A DNA stretch of 45,834 nucleotides from Bacteroidales bacterium (GTDB lineage Bacteria > Bacteroidota > Bacteroidia > Bacteroidales > UBA932). A program made the translations under genes and the position numbers. Positions 24,569 to 33,626 of this stretch are shown in pieces. The notes under the pieces are model-generated. The model saw only the letters and a list, made by a program, of their open reading frames with translations. It had not been told where the DNA came from and ran no database searches. How positions within the stretch are numbered: position 1 is the first letter of the stretch; each line of letters begins with the position of its first letter. The stretch lies in assembly GCA_017483985.1 (NCBI GenBank), contig JAFUUB010000021.1, forward strand, positions 1 through 45,834, read 5' to 3'.

Positions 24569-25428
24569 GGCTGCTGCTGGTTCTCCTGCTGACCCTGCTC
24601 GCCGGGAACGGCTCCGCTCCGATCCGGGAGGGGACCGCCCATGCGGCCCGGAAGGTCGTGATGGACCGTTACCTGCCCGATGGGGATCCGGTCGCTTCGG
24701 TGGTCGTCTGCCCGGGAGGCAGCTACCACTGGCTGGACCTGGATGCGGAAGGGGCGAAGGTCGGTCAGTGGCTGGCGGACAATGGCATCGCCGCCTATGT
24801 CCTGCATTACCGTACGGCCGGTGTGCCGAGTTTCATCACGCACTACCGCCTCCTGCTGCGGGGCCGGCGGCATCCGGACATGATCTGCGACCTCCAGCGG
24901 GCCATCCGCCTGGTCCGGGAGGAACAGGCGGGACCGGTCGGGGTCATGGGCTTTTCCGCGGGCGGCCACCTGGCCCTGAGTGCCGGCGAATTCGCCGGAA
25001 CGGACTTCAACCGGGACGGATCGCAGGACGGGGTGTCGCTGCGCCCGGATTTCATCGCGGCGATTTATCCGGTCGTGACCCTGACGGATGAGCGCTATGT
25101 CCACAAGCGTTCCCGCAAGGGACTGCTGGGCGAGACGAGCCGCGCTCCGATGCGGGATTCCCTGTCGCTGGAGCGGCACGTTCCGGCGGACATGCCCCCG
25201 GTGTTCCTGCTGAACTGCACGGACGATCCCATCGTGGACTGGCACAACTCCGTCCTGATGGATTCCGCCCTGACGGCGGCCGGCGTGCCCCACCGGTATG
25301 TCCGTTACCAGCGGGGCGGCCACGGTTTCGGTGCCGATCCGGCCAAGATGGGTCCGGAAACGACCGCGTGGCAAAAGGTTTTTTTGGAATGGTTCCAACA
25401 ATGGAAGAATGACTATGACCATGATTGA
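24565..25428 (+). CDS. Exported alpha/beta hydrolase (BD-FAE/acetylxylan-esterase-like)
   Basis: A 287-residue hydrolase with an N-terminal signal peptide (MRLLLVLLLTLLAGNGS). The triad is S131 in GFSAGGH, D220/D221 in CTDDPIVDW and H253 in GGHGFG; the oxyanion motif is CPGGSYHW. The order of motifs is that of the esterase/lipase group near acetylxylan esterases and prolyl-oligopeptidase-like enzymes. Its periplasmic location and place in the cluster suggest trimming or transferring an acyl group on the exported polyene conjugate; the substrate is unknown. It overlaps its neighbours by 4 and 14 bp. Confidence 0.8.
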   Translation: MRLLLVLLLTLLAGNGSAPIREGTAHAARKVVMDRYLPDGDPVASVVVCPGGSYHWLDLDAEGAKVGQWLADNGIAAYVLHYRTAGVPSFITHYRLLLRGRRHPDMICDLQRAIRLVREEQAGPVGVMGFSAGGHLALSAGEFAGTDFNRDGSQDGVSLRPDFIAAIYPVVTLTDERYVHKRSRKGLLGETSRAPMRDSLSLERHVPADMPPVFLLNCTDDPIVDWHNSVLMDSALTAAGVPHRYVRYQRGGHGFGADPAKMGPETTAWQKVFLEWFQQWKNDYDHD

Positions 25429-26725
25429 GCAAGATATTGAATTCCGCAGTCCGGAAGAGATCAAGGCCTTCCAGGAAGGCCTGCTGGCCGATGCCCTGCG
25501 TTATTTGGCAGAGCACTCCGCCTATTACCGCCGGATGTTCGACCGGTACCATATCGACATCGCCTCGATCCGTACGATCGAGGACCTGCAGAAGATTCCC
25601 TTTACCGAGAAGAAGGACCTGCAGCTGTTCAACGAAGAGTTCCTGTGCTGCCCGAAATCCGCCATCGTGGATTACGTGACCACCTCCGGCACCCTGGGCG
25701 ATCCGGTGACCTTCGGCTGTACCGAGAAAGACCTGCAGCGCCTGGCTTACAACGAAAAGAAATCGTTTGCCTGTGCCGGGGTCAAGCCGGGTGACATCGT
25801 CCAGCTGATGACGACCCTGGACAAGCGCTTCATGGCGGGCCTGGCCTATTTCCTGGGCCTGCGTGAACTGGGTGCCAGCGTGATCCGGGTGGGAAACGGC
25901 ATCCCGGAACTCCAGTGGGACACCATCCAGCGGCTGAAACCGGATACGATCATGTGCTTTCCTTCCTTTATCCTGCGGCTGATCCAATACGCCGAGGAAC
26001 ATGGGATCGATTATCAGAATTCCAGCGTCCGCCGGATCATCGGCATCGGCGAGGGCCTGCGGGACCAGGATTTCAACCTGAACCTGCTGGGCCGCCGGAT
26101 CAAGGAGAAATGGGATGTCGAGCTCTTCGCAACCTATTCTTCCACCGAAATGGGTGCGACGTTCTCCGAATGTCCGCATGGATGCGGAGGACATGTCCAC
26201 CCTGAACTGATCATCGTCGAGATCATCGGCGATGACGACATGCCGGTCCCGGACGGCGAAGTCGGCGAAGTGGTGGTCACGACCCTCGGCGTCGAGGGGA
26301 TGCCGCTGCTCCGTTTCCGGACCGGGGACATGGCGGCGAAAGTGACGGGACAGTGCGCCTGCGGCCGCTGGTCCTACCGGCTGACCCCGCTGGTGGGCCG
26401 CAAGAACAACATGATCAAGCTCAAGGGAACGACCCTGTATCCGCCGGCTGTCAACGACGTGCTGGACAATACGGACTATGTGGAGAATTACGTGGTGATC
26501 GTGCAGGACAGCGATGCCGGCACGGATGACGTGCTGATCCAGCTCGGCCTGAAATACCAGCCCGCCTTCGATGTCATCAAGGACCTCAAGGACAAGTTCC
26601 GTTCCCGGATCCGCGTGGCCCCGCGCATCGAGATCCTGCCGGTGGCCGAGGTGGCGGCGGTCAATTTCCCCGCCAAGTCCCGTAAACCTGTGAAATTCAT
26701 TGACAAGCGTGCCCATCATGTTTGA
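25415..26725 (+). CDS. Adenylate-forming ligase, phenylacetate-CoA ligase (PaaK)-like
   Basis: A 436-residue ANL-superfamily enzyme expected to activate the aryl starter acid as adenylate and load it on CoA or ACP. Motifs: TTSGTLGDPVTFG (about 89-101, ATP phosphate loop), YSSTEMGATFSEC (about 240-252), FRTGDMA (A8-like hinge, about 337) and a C-terminal domain after GRKNNMIKLKG. Two CxC-type motifs (CPHGCGGH and CACGRW) resemble the metal sites of PaaK-type enzymes. The start is set at ATG 25415, followed by a second ATG at 25421; both overlap the hydrolase stop slightly. The specific aryl acid cannot be read from the sequence. Confidence 0.83.
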   Translation: MTMIEQDIEFRSPEEIKAFQEGLLADALRYLAEHSAYYRRMFDRYHIDIASIRTIEDLQKIPFTEKKDLQLFNEEFLCCPKSAIVDYVTTSGTLGDPVTFGCTEKDLQRLAYNEKKSFACAGVKPGDIVQLMTTLDKRFMAGLAYFLGLRELGASVIRVGNGIPELQWDTIQRLKPDTIMCFPSFILRLIQYAEEHGIDYQNSSVRRIIGIGEGLRDQDFNLNLLGRRIKEKWDVELFATYSSTEMGATFSECPHGCGGHVHPELIIVEIIGDDDMPVPDGEVGEVVVTTLGVEGMPLLRFRTGDMAAKVTGQCACGRWSYRLTPLVGRKNNMIKLKGTTLYPPAVNDVLDNTDYVENYVVIVQDSDAGTDDVLIQLGLKYQPAFDVIKDLKDKFRSRIRVAPRIEILPVAEVAAVNFPAKSRKPVKFIDKRAHHV

Positions 26726-27863
26726 CGATATCCGTCCGTATACCGATGCTGAGATCCCCGCTGCGATGCAGCGGCTGGCCGGTCACCCCTTGTTCCCGAA
26801 GGTGTGCGGCTGGCTGTTCCCGGACCGCCCTGCGGAGCAGGTGGCGGCGGCCGTGCGCAGCTGCCGGACGGCGGAGGAATTCCAGCTCCGTTTCATGCTG
26901 CCCGTGGTGGAGGCCATCGTGGAGAAGACTACGGACGGCGTGACCTGCACCGGATTGGAGAAACTGGATCCCGGGATGCGGTACCTGTTCGTCTCCAACC
27001 ACCGCGATATCGCGCTGGACGCCGCCATCTTCCAGGTCCTGCTGACCCGTGGCGGCCACCGGACCTCGGAGATCTCCTTCGGGGCGAACCTGATGGCGGG
27101 GGATTTCGTCATCGATTTCGGCAAGTCCAACAAGATGTACCGGGTCGAGCGGCCGGATACGGTGGCCTCGCCCCGGGCCTTCCTGGATGCGTCCCGCCGC
27201 CTGTCCGCCTATATCCGGGATACCGTGACCCGCAAGGGGGAATCCGTCTGGATCGCCCAGCGGAACGGCCGGACCAAGGACGGGCGTGACTTTACCGACC
27301 AGGGGATCATCAAGATGTTCGGGATGAGCGGGGAAGGCGACCAGGCATCCAACCTGGCCGACCTGCATATCGTGCCGCTCTCCGTCTCCTACGAGTGGGA
27401 ACCCTGCGAGCTCGGAAAGGCGGTCGAGCGTTACTGCCTCCGCCACCAGGGCGCTTATGTCAAACAGCCCGGGGAAGACCTGGCCAGCATCCTGGACGGC
27501 GTGATGCGGCCCAAGGGACGCGTCGCCTTCCATGTCGGCGCCCCGGTGACGGCGGAAGACCTGGCTCCTTTCGCCGGCCTCCCGCACAACCCGTTCAACA
27601 AGCGGGTGTGCGATCTGCTGGACAGCCGGATCCGTCCGGCGTACCGACTCTATCCCAACAACTACGTCGCCGCCGACCTGCTGTCCGGACGGCCGGACCA
27701 TGCCGACCGGTATACGGCGGCGGACGTGCAGCGCTTCCAGGACCACCTTGACGCGGTCCTGGCCGACCTGCCGGAGCGGCTGCGCGCCGTGCCCGGTGCT
27801 GCGGAGGAGATCCGCCGGCTACTGACGGACACCTATGCCGCCCCGATACTAGAAACTGCTTAA
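26718..27863 (+). CDS. Glycerol-phosphate-type acyltransferase
   Basis: A 381-residue acyltransferase of the PlsC/PlsB superfamily. The key segment is LFVSNHRDIALDAAIF (about residues 92-107), in which the catalytic H is followed by D two and six residues later, a variant seen in a Bacteroidota-specific group. WIAQRNGRTKDGRDF (about 178-192) corresponds to the phosphate-binding FPEGT region, with Gln-Arg-Asn-Gly replacing it. No signal peptide and no clear membrane helix. ATG 26718 is chosen because it gives an 8-bp overlap with the ligase gene; TTG 26700 is in frame too. It may join the polyene to its lipid anchor, as one of three acyltransferase domains in the cluster. Confidence 0.78.
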   Translation: MFDDIRPYTDAEIPAAMQRLAGHPLFPKVCGWLFPDRPAEQVAAAVRSCRTAEEFQLRFMLPVVEAIVEKTTDGVTCTGLEKLDPGMRYLFVSNHRDIALDAAIFQVLLTRGGHRTSEISFGANLMAGDFVIDFGKSNKMYRVERPDTVASPRAFLDASRRLSAYIRDTVTRKGESVWIAQRNGRTKDGRDFTDQGIIKMFGMSGEGDQASNLADLHIVPLSVSYEWEPCELGKAVERYCLRHQGAYVKQPGEDLASILDGVMRPKGRVAFHVGAPVTAEDLAPFAGLPHNPFNKRVCDLLDSRIRPAYRLYPNNYVAADLLSGRPDHADRYTAADVQRFQDHLDAVLADLPERLRAVPGAAEEIRRLLTDTYAAPILETA

Positions 27864-27874
27864 CCTTTTATACC

Positions 27875-29101
27875 ATGACTGCAGATCGCAGAGTCGTCAT
27901 CACCGGCATGGGCATCTGGTCCTGCCTCGGCACCACGCTGGACGCGGTGCGCGATTCCCTGTATGCGGGCAGGTCCGGTATCGTGCTGGATCCGCTTCGC
28001 AAGGAAATGGGCTTCCGGTCCGGCCTGACCGCCGCCTTGCCGCAACCCAACCTGAAAGCTGAACTGCCCCGTTCCCAGCGGGTCTATATGCCGGAACCGG
28101 CGCAGTATGCCTATTGCGCGATCCGGGATGCCCTGGCCCAGGCGGGGATCGACCGGGACTTCATCGACCGCCACGAAGTCGGCCTGCTGTATGGCAATGA
28201 CAGCACGGCGGATGCGGTCTACAAGTCGGTCGCCAAGATCATTGAAAAGAAAGATACGATGCTCTGCGGCTCCGGGGCCATCTTCCAGTCGATGAATTCG
28301 ACCGTGACGATGAACCTGGGGGTGATCTTCCACCTGCGCGGCATCAACCTGACCGTTTCCGGGGCCTGTGCCAGCGGTTCCCATGCCATCGGGCTGGGCG
28401 CCTTGCTGATCCAGAACGGCCTGCAGGACATCGTGGTCTGCGGCGGCGCGCAGGAAGTCAATCCGGCGGCGACCGGTTCCTTTGACGGGATCTCGGCCTT
28501 TTCCGTGCGGGAGGATGCTCCGGAGCGGGCCAGCCGTCCGTTCGACCGGGACCGGGACGGACTCGTCCCCGGCGGCGGTGCGGCGACCCTCGTGCTGGAG
28601 AGCTATGAGAGCGCCCGCCGGCGCGGGGCGACCATCCTGGCGGAAGTCCTGGGCTACGGCTTCTCGTCCAACGGGGAGCACATCTCCTCGCCCAACGTAG
28701 ACGGTCCGGCCCGTTCGCTGGAGATGGCAATCCGCCGGTCCGGCGTGGATATCCGGGAGATCGGCTACATCAACGCCCATGCGACCTCGACCCTGGTCGG
28801 GGACGCCAACGAAGCCAAGGCCATATACCGGGTCTTCGGCGACCAGCGGACCGAGGTGACCAGCACCAAGAGCCAGACCGGCCACGAAATGTGGATGGCC
28901 GGGGCGAGCGAGGTGATCTATTCTATCCTGATGATGAAGAATGGCTTCATCGGCGGAAACATCAATTTCGAACATCCGGATGAGGATTCCGCCAAGTTGC
29001 TGATTCCTTCGCAAACGATTGAAAAACATTTCGATACATTCCTTTCCAATTCCTTCGGTTTCGGAGGGACCAATTCGACGCTCGTGATCCGGAATGCCTG
29101 A
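27875..29101 (+). CDS. Beta-ketoacyl-ACP synthase, FabF-like (third of three)
   Basis: Full-length ketosynthase of 408 residues, starting MTADRRVVITGMGIWSCLG as in FabF-type enzymes. The active site is intact: C165 in SGACASGSH, H302 in NAHATST and H337 in QTGHEMW, with K332. The last His context GHEMW differs from the usual GHxxGA, and the cysteine context ACASG is the standard one. It is the longest ketosynthase of the cluster and may be the elongating or first-condensation enzyme. The leader before the ATG is AT-rich; the end overlaps the FAD enzyme by 8 bp. Confidence 0.9.
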   Translation: MTADRRVVITGMGIWSCLGTTLDAVRDSLYAGRSGIVLDPLRKEMGFRSGLTAALPQPNLKAELPRSQRVYMPEPAQYAYCAIRDALAQAGIDRDFIDRHEVGLLYGNDSTADAVYKSVAKIIEKKDTMLCGSGAIFQSMNSTVTMNLGVIFHLRGINLTVSGACASGSHAIGLGALLIQNGLQDIVVCGGAQEVNPAATGSFDGISAFSVREDAPERASRPFDRDRDGLVPGGGAATLVLESYESARRRGATILAEVLGYGFSSNGEHISSPNVDGPARSLEMAIRRSGVDIREIGYINAHATSTLVGDANEAKAIYRVFGDQRTEVTSTKSQTGHEMWMAGASEVIYSILMMKNGFIGGNINFEHPDEDSAKLLIPSQTIEKHFDTFLSNSFGFGGTNSTLVIRNA

Positions 29102-30434
29102 CGTACTCGTCATAGGGGCGGGCCTCGGCGGCCTGGAATGCGGCCATATCCTGGCACGCAACGGCTTCCGTGTGACGGTCCTTGAAAGACAGGCGAGACC
29201 CGGCGGAGCCCTGCAAGGCTTCCGGCGGGGGCGGTATTCCTTCGATACCGGCCTACACTATGTCGGCGGTCTGGGGCCGGGAGAATCCCTGGAGTGGCTG
29301 ATGCGCTACCATGGCCTGCTGGACCTTCCCTGGCGCCGGCTGGACTGCAGCGAAGAGGTCATCGTGGACGGACGGAGTTGGACGGTTCCTTCCGGGTACG
29401 GGAATTTCGTTCCCGGCATGGCCCGGCAGTTTCCGGGACAGGAGAAAGCCCTGTCGGCCTACCTGGCTGCCCTGCAGGAGGTTGCTTCCGGCATCCGGGA
29501 CCTTCGTGCCGACCACGGGCCGTTGCTGCGTCGTTCGGCGGCTGCTTTCCTGGAGGAGACGATTCCGGACCCGCTGCTCCGGAAGGTGCTGGGCGGCCGG
29601 ACCCTGCGGATGGACATGGACCTGGAGACCCTCCCGTTCTATGTCTATGCGCAGATCAGCGCCTCCTTCCTGCAGAGCGCCTGGCGGCTGGAAGGGGAGA
29701 GCATGCAGATACCGGAGCGGCTGTGTGAACGGATCCAGGCCCTGGGCGGCCGCATCCTGACCGGGAAAGAAGCGGTCCGGATTGACTCCGGCCGGGTTAC
29801 GACGCAGGATGGCGAGATTTTTGAAGCGGATCATATTATATCCGACCTCCCCCCGTCTGTGACGGCGGCCCTGGTCCCAGCGATTCGCCCGGTTTATGCA
29901 CGGCGGCTGGCCCGGCTGCCGGAAACCTACGGGGTTTTTTCGGTCCATATCGCCTTGAAACCCGGTATGTTGCCTTATGTAGGGCACAGCATCTCCTTTG
30001 AGGATGGCATGCTGCTGCACATGCGTGTCCCTTCGGACGGATGGGCGGAAACCGTGGAACTGCTGCTGCCGGTACGGCAGTGGCCTTCCCGCCGGGGAGC
30101 GGAATATACGGCCTGGAAAAAGACGCTGGCGGACCGGTGCATCCTTCGCGCGGCGCAGCGGCTGCCGGCGCTGCCGGATGCCATCGAGGCGGTGTATACC
30201 AGTTCTCCGCTGACCTGGCAGTCCTATACGGGGTCGGCGTCGGCCTTCGGGATCCGGAAGGATTTCCGCTGCCCGGAGCAGACTTTCCTCAGCCCGCGGA
30301 CCCCGGTCCCGGGACTGTACCTGACCGGACAGAATTTGAACCTGCACGGTGTCCTGGGGGTCAGCATGACGGCCCTGCACACCTGCGCCCAGATCCTGGG
30401 TTTTGACAAGATAGAAGAAGAATTCGGCTTATGA
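29094..30434 (+). CDS. CrtI-like FAD/NAD(P)-dependent oxidoreductase
   Basis: A 446-residue flavoprotein of the phytoene desaturase/isomerase superfamily. The N-terminal dinucleotide-binding motif is VLVIGAGLGGLECGHIL (about 4-20), followed by VTVLERQARPGGALQGF and FDTGLHYVGG; the C-terminal FAD contact region is PVPGLYLTGQNLNLHGVLG. Relatives occur in many flexirubin/aryl polyene clusters, where the role is not settled; desaturation, isomerisation or oxidation of the polyene are options. It overlaps both neighbours (8 bp with the ketosynthase, 4 bp with the ketoreductase). Confidence 0.85.
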   Translation: MPDVLVIGAGLGGLECGHILARNGFRVTVLERQARPGGALQGFRRGRYSFDTGLHYVGGLGPGESLEWLMRYHGLLDLPWRRLDCSEEVIVDGRSWTVPSGYGNFVPGMARQFPGQEKALSAYLAALQEVASGIRDLRADHGPLLRRSAAAFLEETIPDPLLRKVLGGRTLRMDMDLETLPFYVYAQISASFLQSAWRLEGESMQIPERLCERIQALGGRILTGKEAVRIDSGRVTTQDGEIFEADHIISDLPPSVTAALVPAIRPVYARRLARLPETYGVFSVHIALKPGMLPYVGHSISFEDGMLLHMRVPSDGWAETVELLLPVRQWPSRRGAEYTAWKKTLADRCILRAAQRLPALPDAIEAVYTSSPLTWQSYTGSASAFGIRKDFRCPEQTFLSPRTPVPGLYLTGQNLNLHGVLGVSMTALHTCAQILGFDKIEEEFGL

Positions 30435-31159
30435 GATATGCATTGGTTACCGGCGGCAGCCGTGGCATCGGACGGGCGATCAGCCTGAAACTGGGGGAGA
30501 TGGGCTACCATGTCCTGGTCAATTATGTGTCCAATGAAGCGGCCGCCCTTCAGACGCTGTCGCTGTTGGAAGCGGCCGGCGGCAGCGGGGAACTGCTGCG
30601 CTTCGATGTCGGGGATAAGGAGGCGGTCGCGTTAGCCATCGGCGGCTGGCAGCAGGCCCATCCCGACGCGTATATCGAAGTACTGGTCAATAATGCCGGC
30701 ATCCGGCGGGACAACCTGATGATCTGGCTGGAAGAGGCGGAGTGGGATACGGTCCTGCGGACCAACCTGGACAGCTTCTACCATGTGACCCGCGCGGTCC
30801 TGCAGCCGATGGTGCTGAAGAAATACGGCCGCATCGTCAATGTCGCCTCCCTTTCCGGCCTGAAGGGGCTTCCCGGACAGGTCAATTACTCGGCGGCCAA
30901 GGGCGGCCTGATCGCCGCGACCAAGGCCCTGGCCCAGGAGGTGGCGCGCAAGAACATCACGGTCAATGCCGTGGCGCCGGGCTTCATCACCTCCGACATG
31001 TCGGACGGCCTGGATGAAAAGGCCCTGAGCAAAGACATCCCGGCAGCCCGTTTCGGACGTCCGGAAGAAGTGGCGGCCGTGGTCGGTTTCCTGGCCTCCA
31101 AAGGAGCCTCGTATGTGACGGGCGAATGTATATCCATCAACGGTGGTTTGTATTGCTGA
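30431..31159 (+). CDS. 3-oxoacyl-ACP reductase (FabG-type SDR)
   Basis: NADPH-dependent ketoreductase of the short-chain dehydrogenase family (242 residues), which reduces each beta-keto intermediate before dehydration. The cofactor motif is TGGSRGIG (7-14), NNAG is at 87-90, and the catalytic residues are N112, S140, Y153 and K157 (NYSAAKGG). VAPGFITSDMSD and the C-terminal TGECISINGGLYC are typical of FabG. Only one ketoreductase is present, as expected for an iterative type II polyene system. It is coupled to the upstream FAD enzyme by a 4-bp overlap and to the downstream DUF5686 gene by 17 bp. Confidence 0.92.
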   Translation: MRYALVTGGSRGIGRAISLKLGEMGYHVLVNYVSNEAAALQTLSLLEAAGGSGELLRFDVGDKEAVALAIGGWQQAHPDAYIEVLVNNAGIRRDNLMIWLEEAEWDTVLRTNLDSFYHVTRAVLQPMVLKKYGRIVNVASLSGLKGLPGQVNYSAAKGGLIAATKALAQEVARKNITVNAVAPGFITSDMSDGLDEKALSKDIPAARFGRPEEVAAVVGFLASKGASYVTGECISINGGLYC

Positions 31160-33626
31160 TAAGGGAATCCTGCGGTCCTTCCTGGTGACCGTACTGGCCT
31201 TGGCCTGTTGCCTCGTTTCGTGGGCGCAGACGACCAAGGTTCGGGGCACCGTGACCGATGCCTCGACGGGAGAGCCCGTCCCCTTTGTCGGGGTGTATTT
31301 CGACGGGACGACCATCGGCATCTCCACCGACATGGACGGCCGGTATTCCATCGAGACGCGGGATCCGTCGGCGACCGTCCTGACGGCCCATCTGCTGGGG
31401 TACCTCCCGCAGTCGGTACCGGTCCAGGCCGGGGCTTTCACCCAGGTGGATTTCCGCCTGGAACCGGACCGGGAAAGCCTGAACGCCGCCGTCGTCAAGC
31501 CGGACAACCGACGGCTCAAGCGGTTCCTTGACGAACTGGATGCCCATCGGAAAGTCCATGACCCCGACCGGTATGAGCGCTGGTCCTCCCGGCTCTACTC
31601 CAAGATCGAGCTGGATGCCACCCATGCGGAGGAACTGGTTACCAAGACGTTCCTGAAGAAAACCTTCGAACCGGTCCTGGACTATCGGGATACCTCCTCG
31701 GTGACGGGTGACTCCTATATCCCGATCATGATTTCGGAGACGGTCTCCCAGCGGCACCACAGCCTGGAGCCCTCCGTCGACCGGGAGGTGATCGTCGCCA
31801 ACCGGATCTCCGGTATCGAGCCGGACAATTTCCTGTCGCAGTATACCGGAGACTACCTGCTGAAATCCAATTTCTACAAGAATACGGTGCCGCTGTTCAG
31901 CGTCGACGTACCCTCGCCGGTCGCGGCCTACGGCCATGCGTTCTATAATTACTACCTGGTAGACAGCATGCTGGTCGACGGGCGGAAGACCTATTGCCTG
32001 CGGTTCCATCCGAAGAAACTGATTTCTTCGCCGACCTTCGACGGGCAGATGGACATCGATGCGGAGGATTATGCGATCCGTTCGGTGCGCGTCCAGCTTT
32101 CCAAGGCGTCAAACATCAACTGGATCCGGCACGTCAACATCGACCAGGAGCACCGGCGTCTCCCGTCGGGGAAATGGTTCCCGGACGACGAGCGGCTGTT
32201 CATCGATTTTTCCATCGCCGTGAAAGACAGTTCCCAGGTGCTTTCCTTCCTGGGCAACCGGAGCCTGCATTACGGGGAGCCGGATTTCAATCCGGTGTTC
32301 CCGGAAGAAGTCCTCGCGGGCGGGGATGAAGTCCTGCAGCGGCAGGGCGGAGCGGTCGACTGGGCGGCGGAACGCCCTTATCCGTTGAGCCAGCGGGAAG
32401 AGGATATCTATACGATGGTGGACCGGATCCAGGAAAGCCGCTCCTATAAGTGGCTGTACGGCATCACCCGCTCCCTGATGGTCGGATTCATCGAGATCCC
32501 GGGCTTCCCGGTCAGTTTCGGCCCCTGGGGACAATGGGTGACCCGCAATGAAACGGAGGGCCTGCACGTCGGAACGGGTTTCCGGACGACCAAGGAATTC
32601 AGCGAGAAGGTCCGTCTGTCCGGGGCGCTGGGCTACGGCTTCAAGGACCGGATCCTGAAATGGGGCGGGGGTGTGGAGTGGATGATCCGCCGGGACAAGA
32701 CCCGCAAACTGACCTTTTCCGGCAAGCGGGATTATTCGCAGTTGGGCCAGGGGAGCGGCGTCATGTCCGGCAACAACATGTTCAATTCCCTGTTGGGCGG
32801 ACACGGGACCGACCGGTCCAGCCTGCTCCGCAGGTGGGAACTGAGCTATGAACATGAATTCTCACCTTCATTCTCCAGCACGTTCCTGCTGCAATCCCGC
32901 CGGATCTTCGGAAACGGCCAGGTCCCCATGGTGCTGCGGGACGGGACCCCGGTAGCGAGCGTAAGCACCAACCAGTGGCATTACAATGCCCGTTTCTCCT
33001 GGGAGGAACGGATCAACCGCGGATTCTTCCACAAGACGTATATCTATTCGCGCTATCCCATCCTGTCGGTCGACCTGATCGGGGGCATCCGGGGAATCAC
33101 GCCGGATGATTACGGCTTTTTCCGGGCCGAGGCGTCACTGGACTGGCGCGTTCCCGGCGGGGCCTTCGGCTTCGGCCTGCTGCATCTGGATGCCGGCCTG
33201 CTCAACGGATCGGTCCCTTACCCGCTGCTGAAACTGCATACGGGCAACCAGGGTTATTTCCTGGATAAGGGGGCATTTTCCTGCATGGATTATTTCGAAT
33301 TCGCTTCCGACCGCTGGGCCGAGGTATTCTACGAACACAACCTCAATGGCTTGATCCTGGGCAAATTGCCGTTGCTGCGGGATTGGGACTGGCGGGAAGT
33401 CGTGACGTTCAAGGCCGCTTTCGGCCGCCTGTCGGACCGGAACGGGAAAGACAGCGTCATGCTTCCGATCGAAGGGCTGGCGTCCCTGGAAGGGGCTCCT
33501 TACCTGGAAGCCGGTGTCGGCCTGAGCAACATCCTGCGCATCTTCCGGGTCGACGCCAACTGGCGCCTGACACACCGTGACCGCCGGCCTTTCTGCGTCA
33601 CCCTGGGACTCGACGTCCAGTTCTAG
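31143..33626 (+). CDS. DUF5686 outer-membrane protein with N-terminal carboxypeptidase-like domain
   Basis: An 827-residue outer-membrane protein. It has a signal peptide (hydrophobic stretch FLVTVLALACCLVSWAQ, about 13-29), a carboxypeptidase-regulatory-like beta sandwich (about 30-120, VRGTVTDASTGEPVPFVGVY), then the DUF5686 region with a long C-terminal beta-barrel of alternating aromatic strands ending in LGLDVQF. A GTG at 31143 is the only good in-frame start near the signal peptide and overlaps fabG by 17 bp. DUF5686 proteins are Bacteroidota-specific and often close polyene/resorcinol clusters, so a role in surface placement of the pigment is likely but unproven. The last base pairs are shared with the stop of the convergent DUF4954 gene. 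Confidence 0.85.
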   Translation: MVCIADKGILRSFLVTVLALACCLVSWAQTTKVRGTVTDASTGEPVPFVGVYFDGTTIGISTDMDGRYSIETRDPSATVLTAHLLGYLPQSVPVQAGAFTQVDFRLEPDRESLNAAVVKPDNRRLKRFLDELDAHRKVHDPDRYERWSSRLYSKIELDATHAEELVTKTFLKKTFEPVLDYRDTSSVTGDSYIPIMISETVSQRHHSLEPSVDREVIVANRISGIEPDNFLSQYTGDYLLKSNFYKNTVPLFSVDVPSPVAAYGHAFYNYYLVDSMLVDGRKTYCLRFHPKKLISSPTFDGQMDIDAEDYAIRSVRVQLSKASNINWIRHVNIDQEHRRLPSGKWFPDDERLFIDFSIAVKDSSQVLSFLGNRSLHYGEPDFNPVFPEEVLAGGDEVLQRQGGAVDWAAERPYPLSQREEDIYTMVDRIQESRSYKWLYGITRSLMVGFIEIPGFPVSFGPWGQWVTRNETEGLHVGTGFRTTKEFSEKVRLSGALGYGFKDRILKWGGGVEWMIRRDKTRKLTFSGKRDYSQLGQGSGVMSGNNMFNSLLGGHGTDRSSLLRRWELSYEHEFSPSFSSTFLLQSRRIFGNGQVPMVLRDGTPVASVSTNQWHYNARFSWEERINRGFFHKTYIYSRYPILSVDLIGGIRGITPDDYGFFRAEASLDWRVPGGAFGFGLLHLDAGLLNGSVPYPLLKLHTGNQGYFLDKGAFSCMDYFEFASDRWAEVFYEHNLNGLILGKLPLLRDWDWREVVTFKAAFGRLSDRNGKDSVMLPIEGLASLEGAPYLEAGVGLSNILRIFRVDANWRLTHRDRRPFCVTLGLDVQF

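Noticed and set aside
25298..25414. Upstream extension of the ligase gene
   Set aside because: The added residues are a frame-shifted reading of the hydrolase gene and do not resemble the N-terminus of PaaK-like enzymes.
12108..31159. Dialkylresorcinol synthase (DarB) or DarA, and an ammonia-lyase
   Set aside because: I looked for a FabH-type ketosynthase III, an aromatase/CurJ-like DarA and the MIO-forming Ala-Ser-Gly motif of lyases; none is present in the window.
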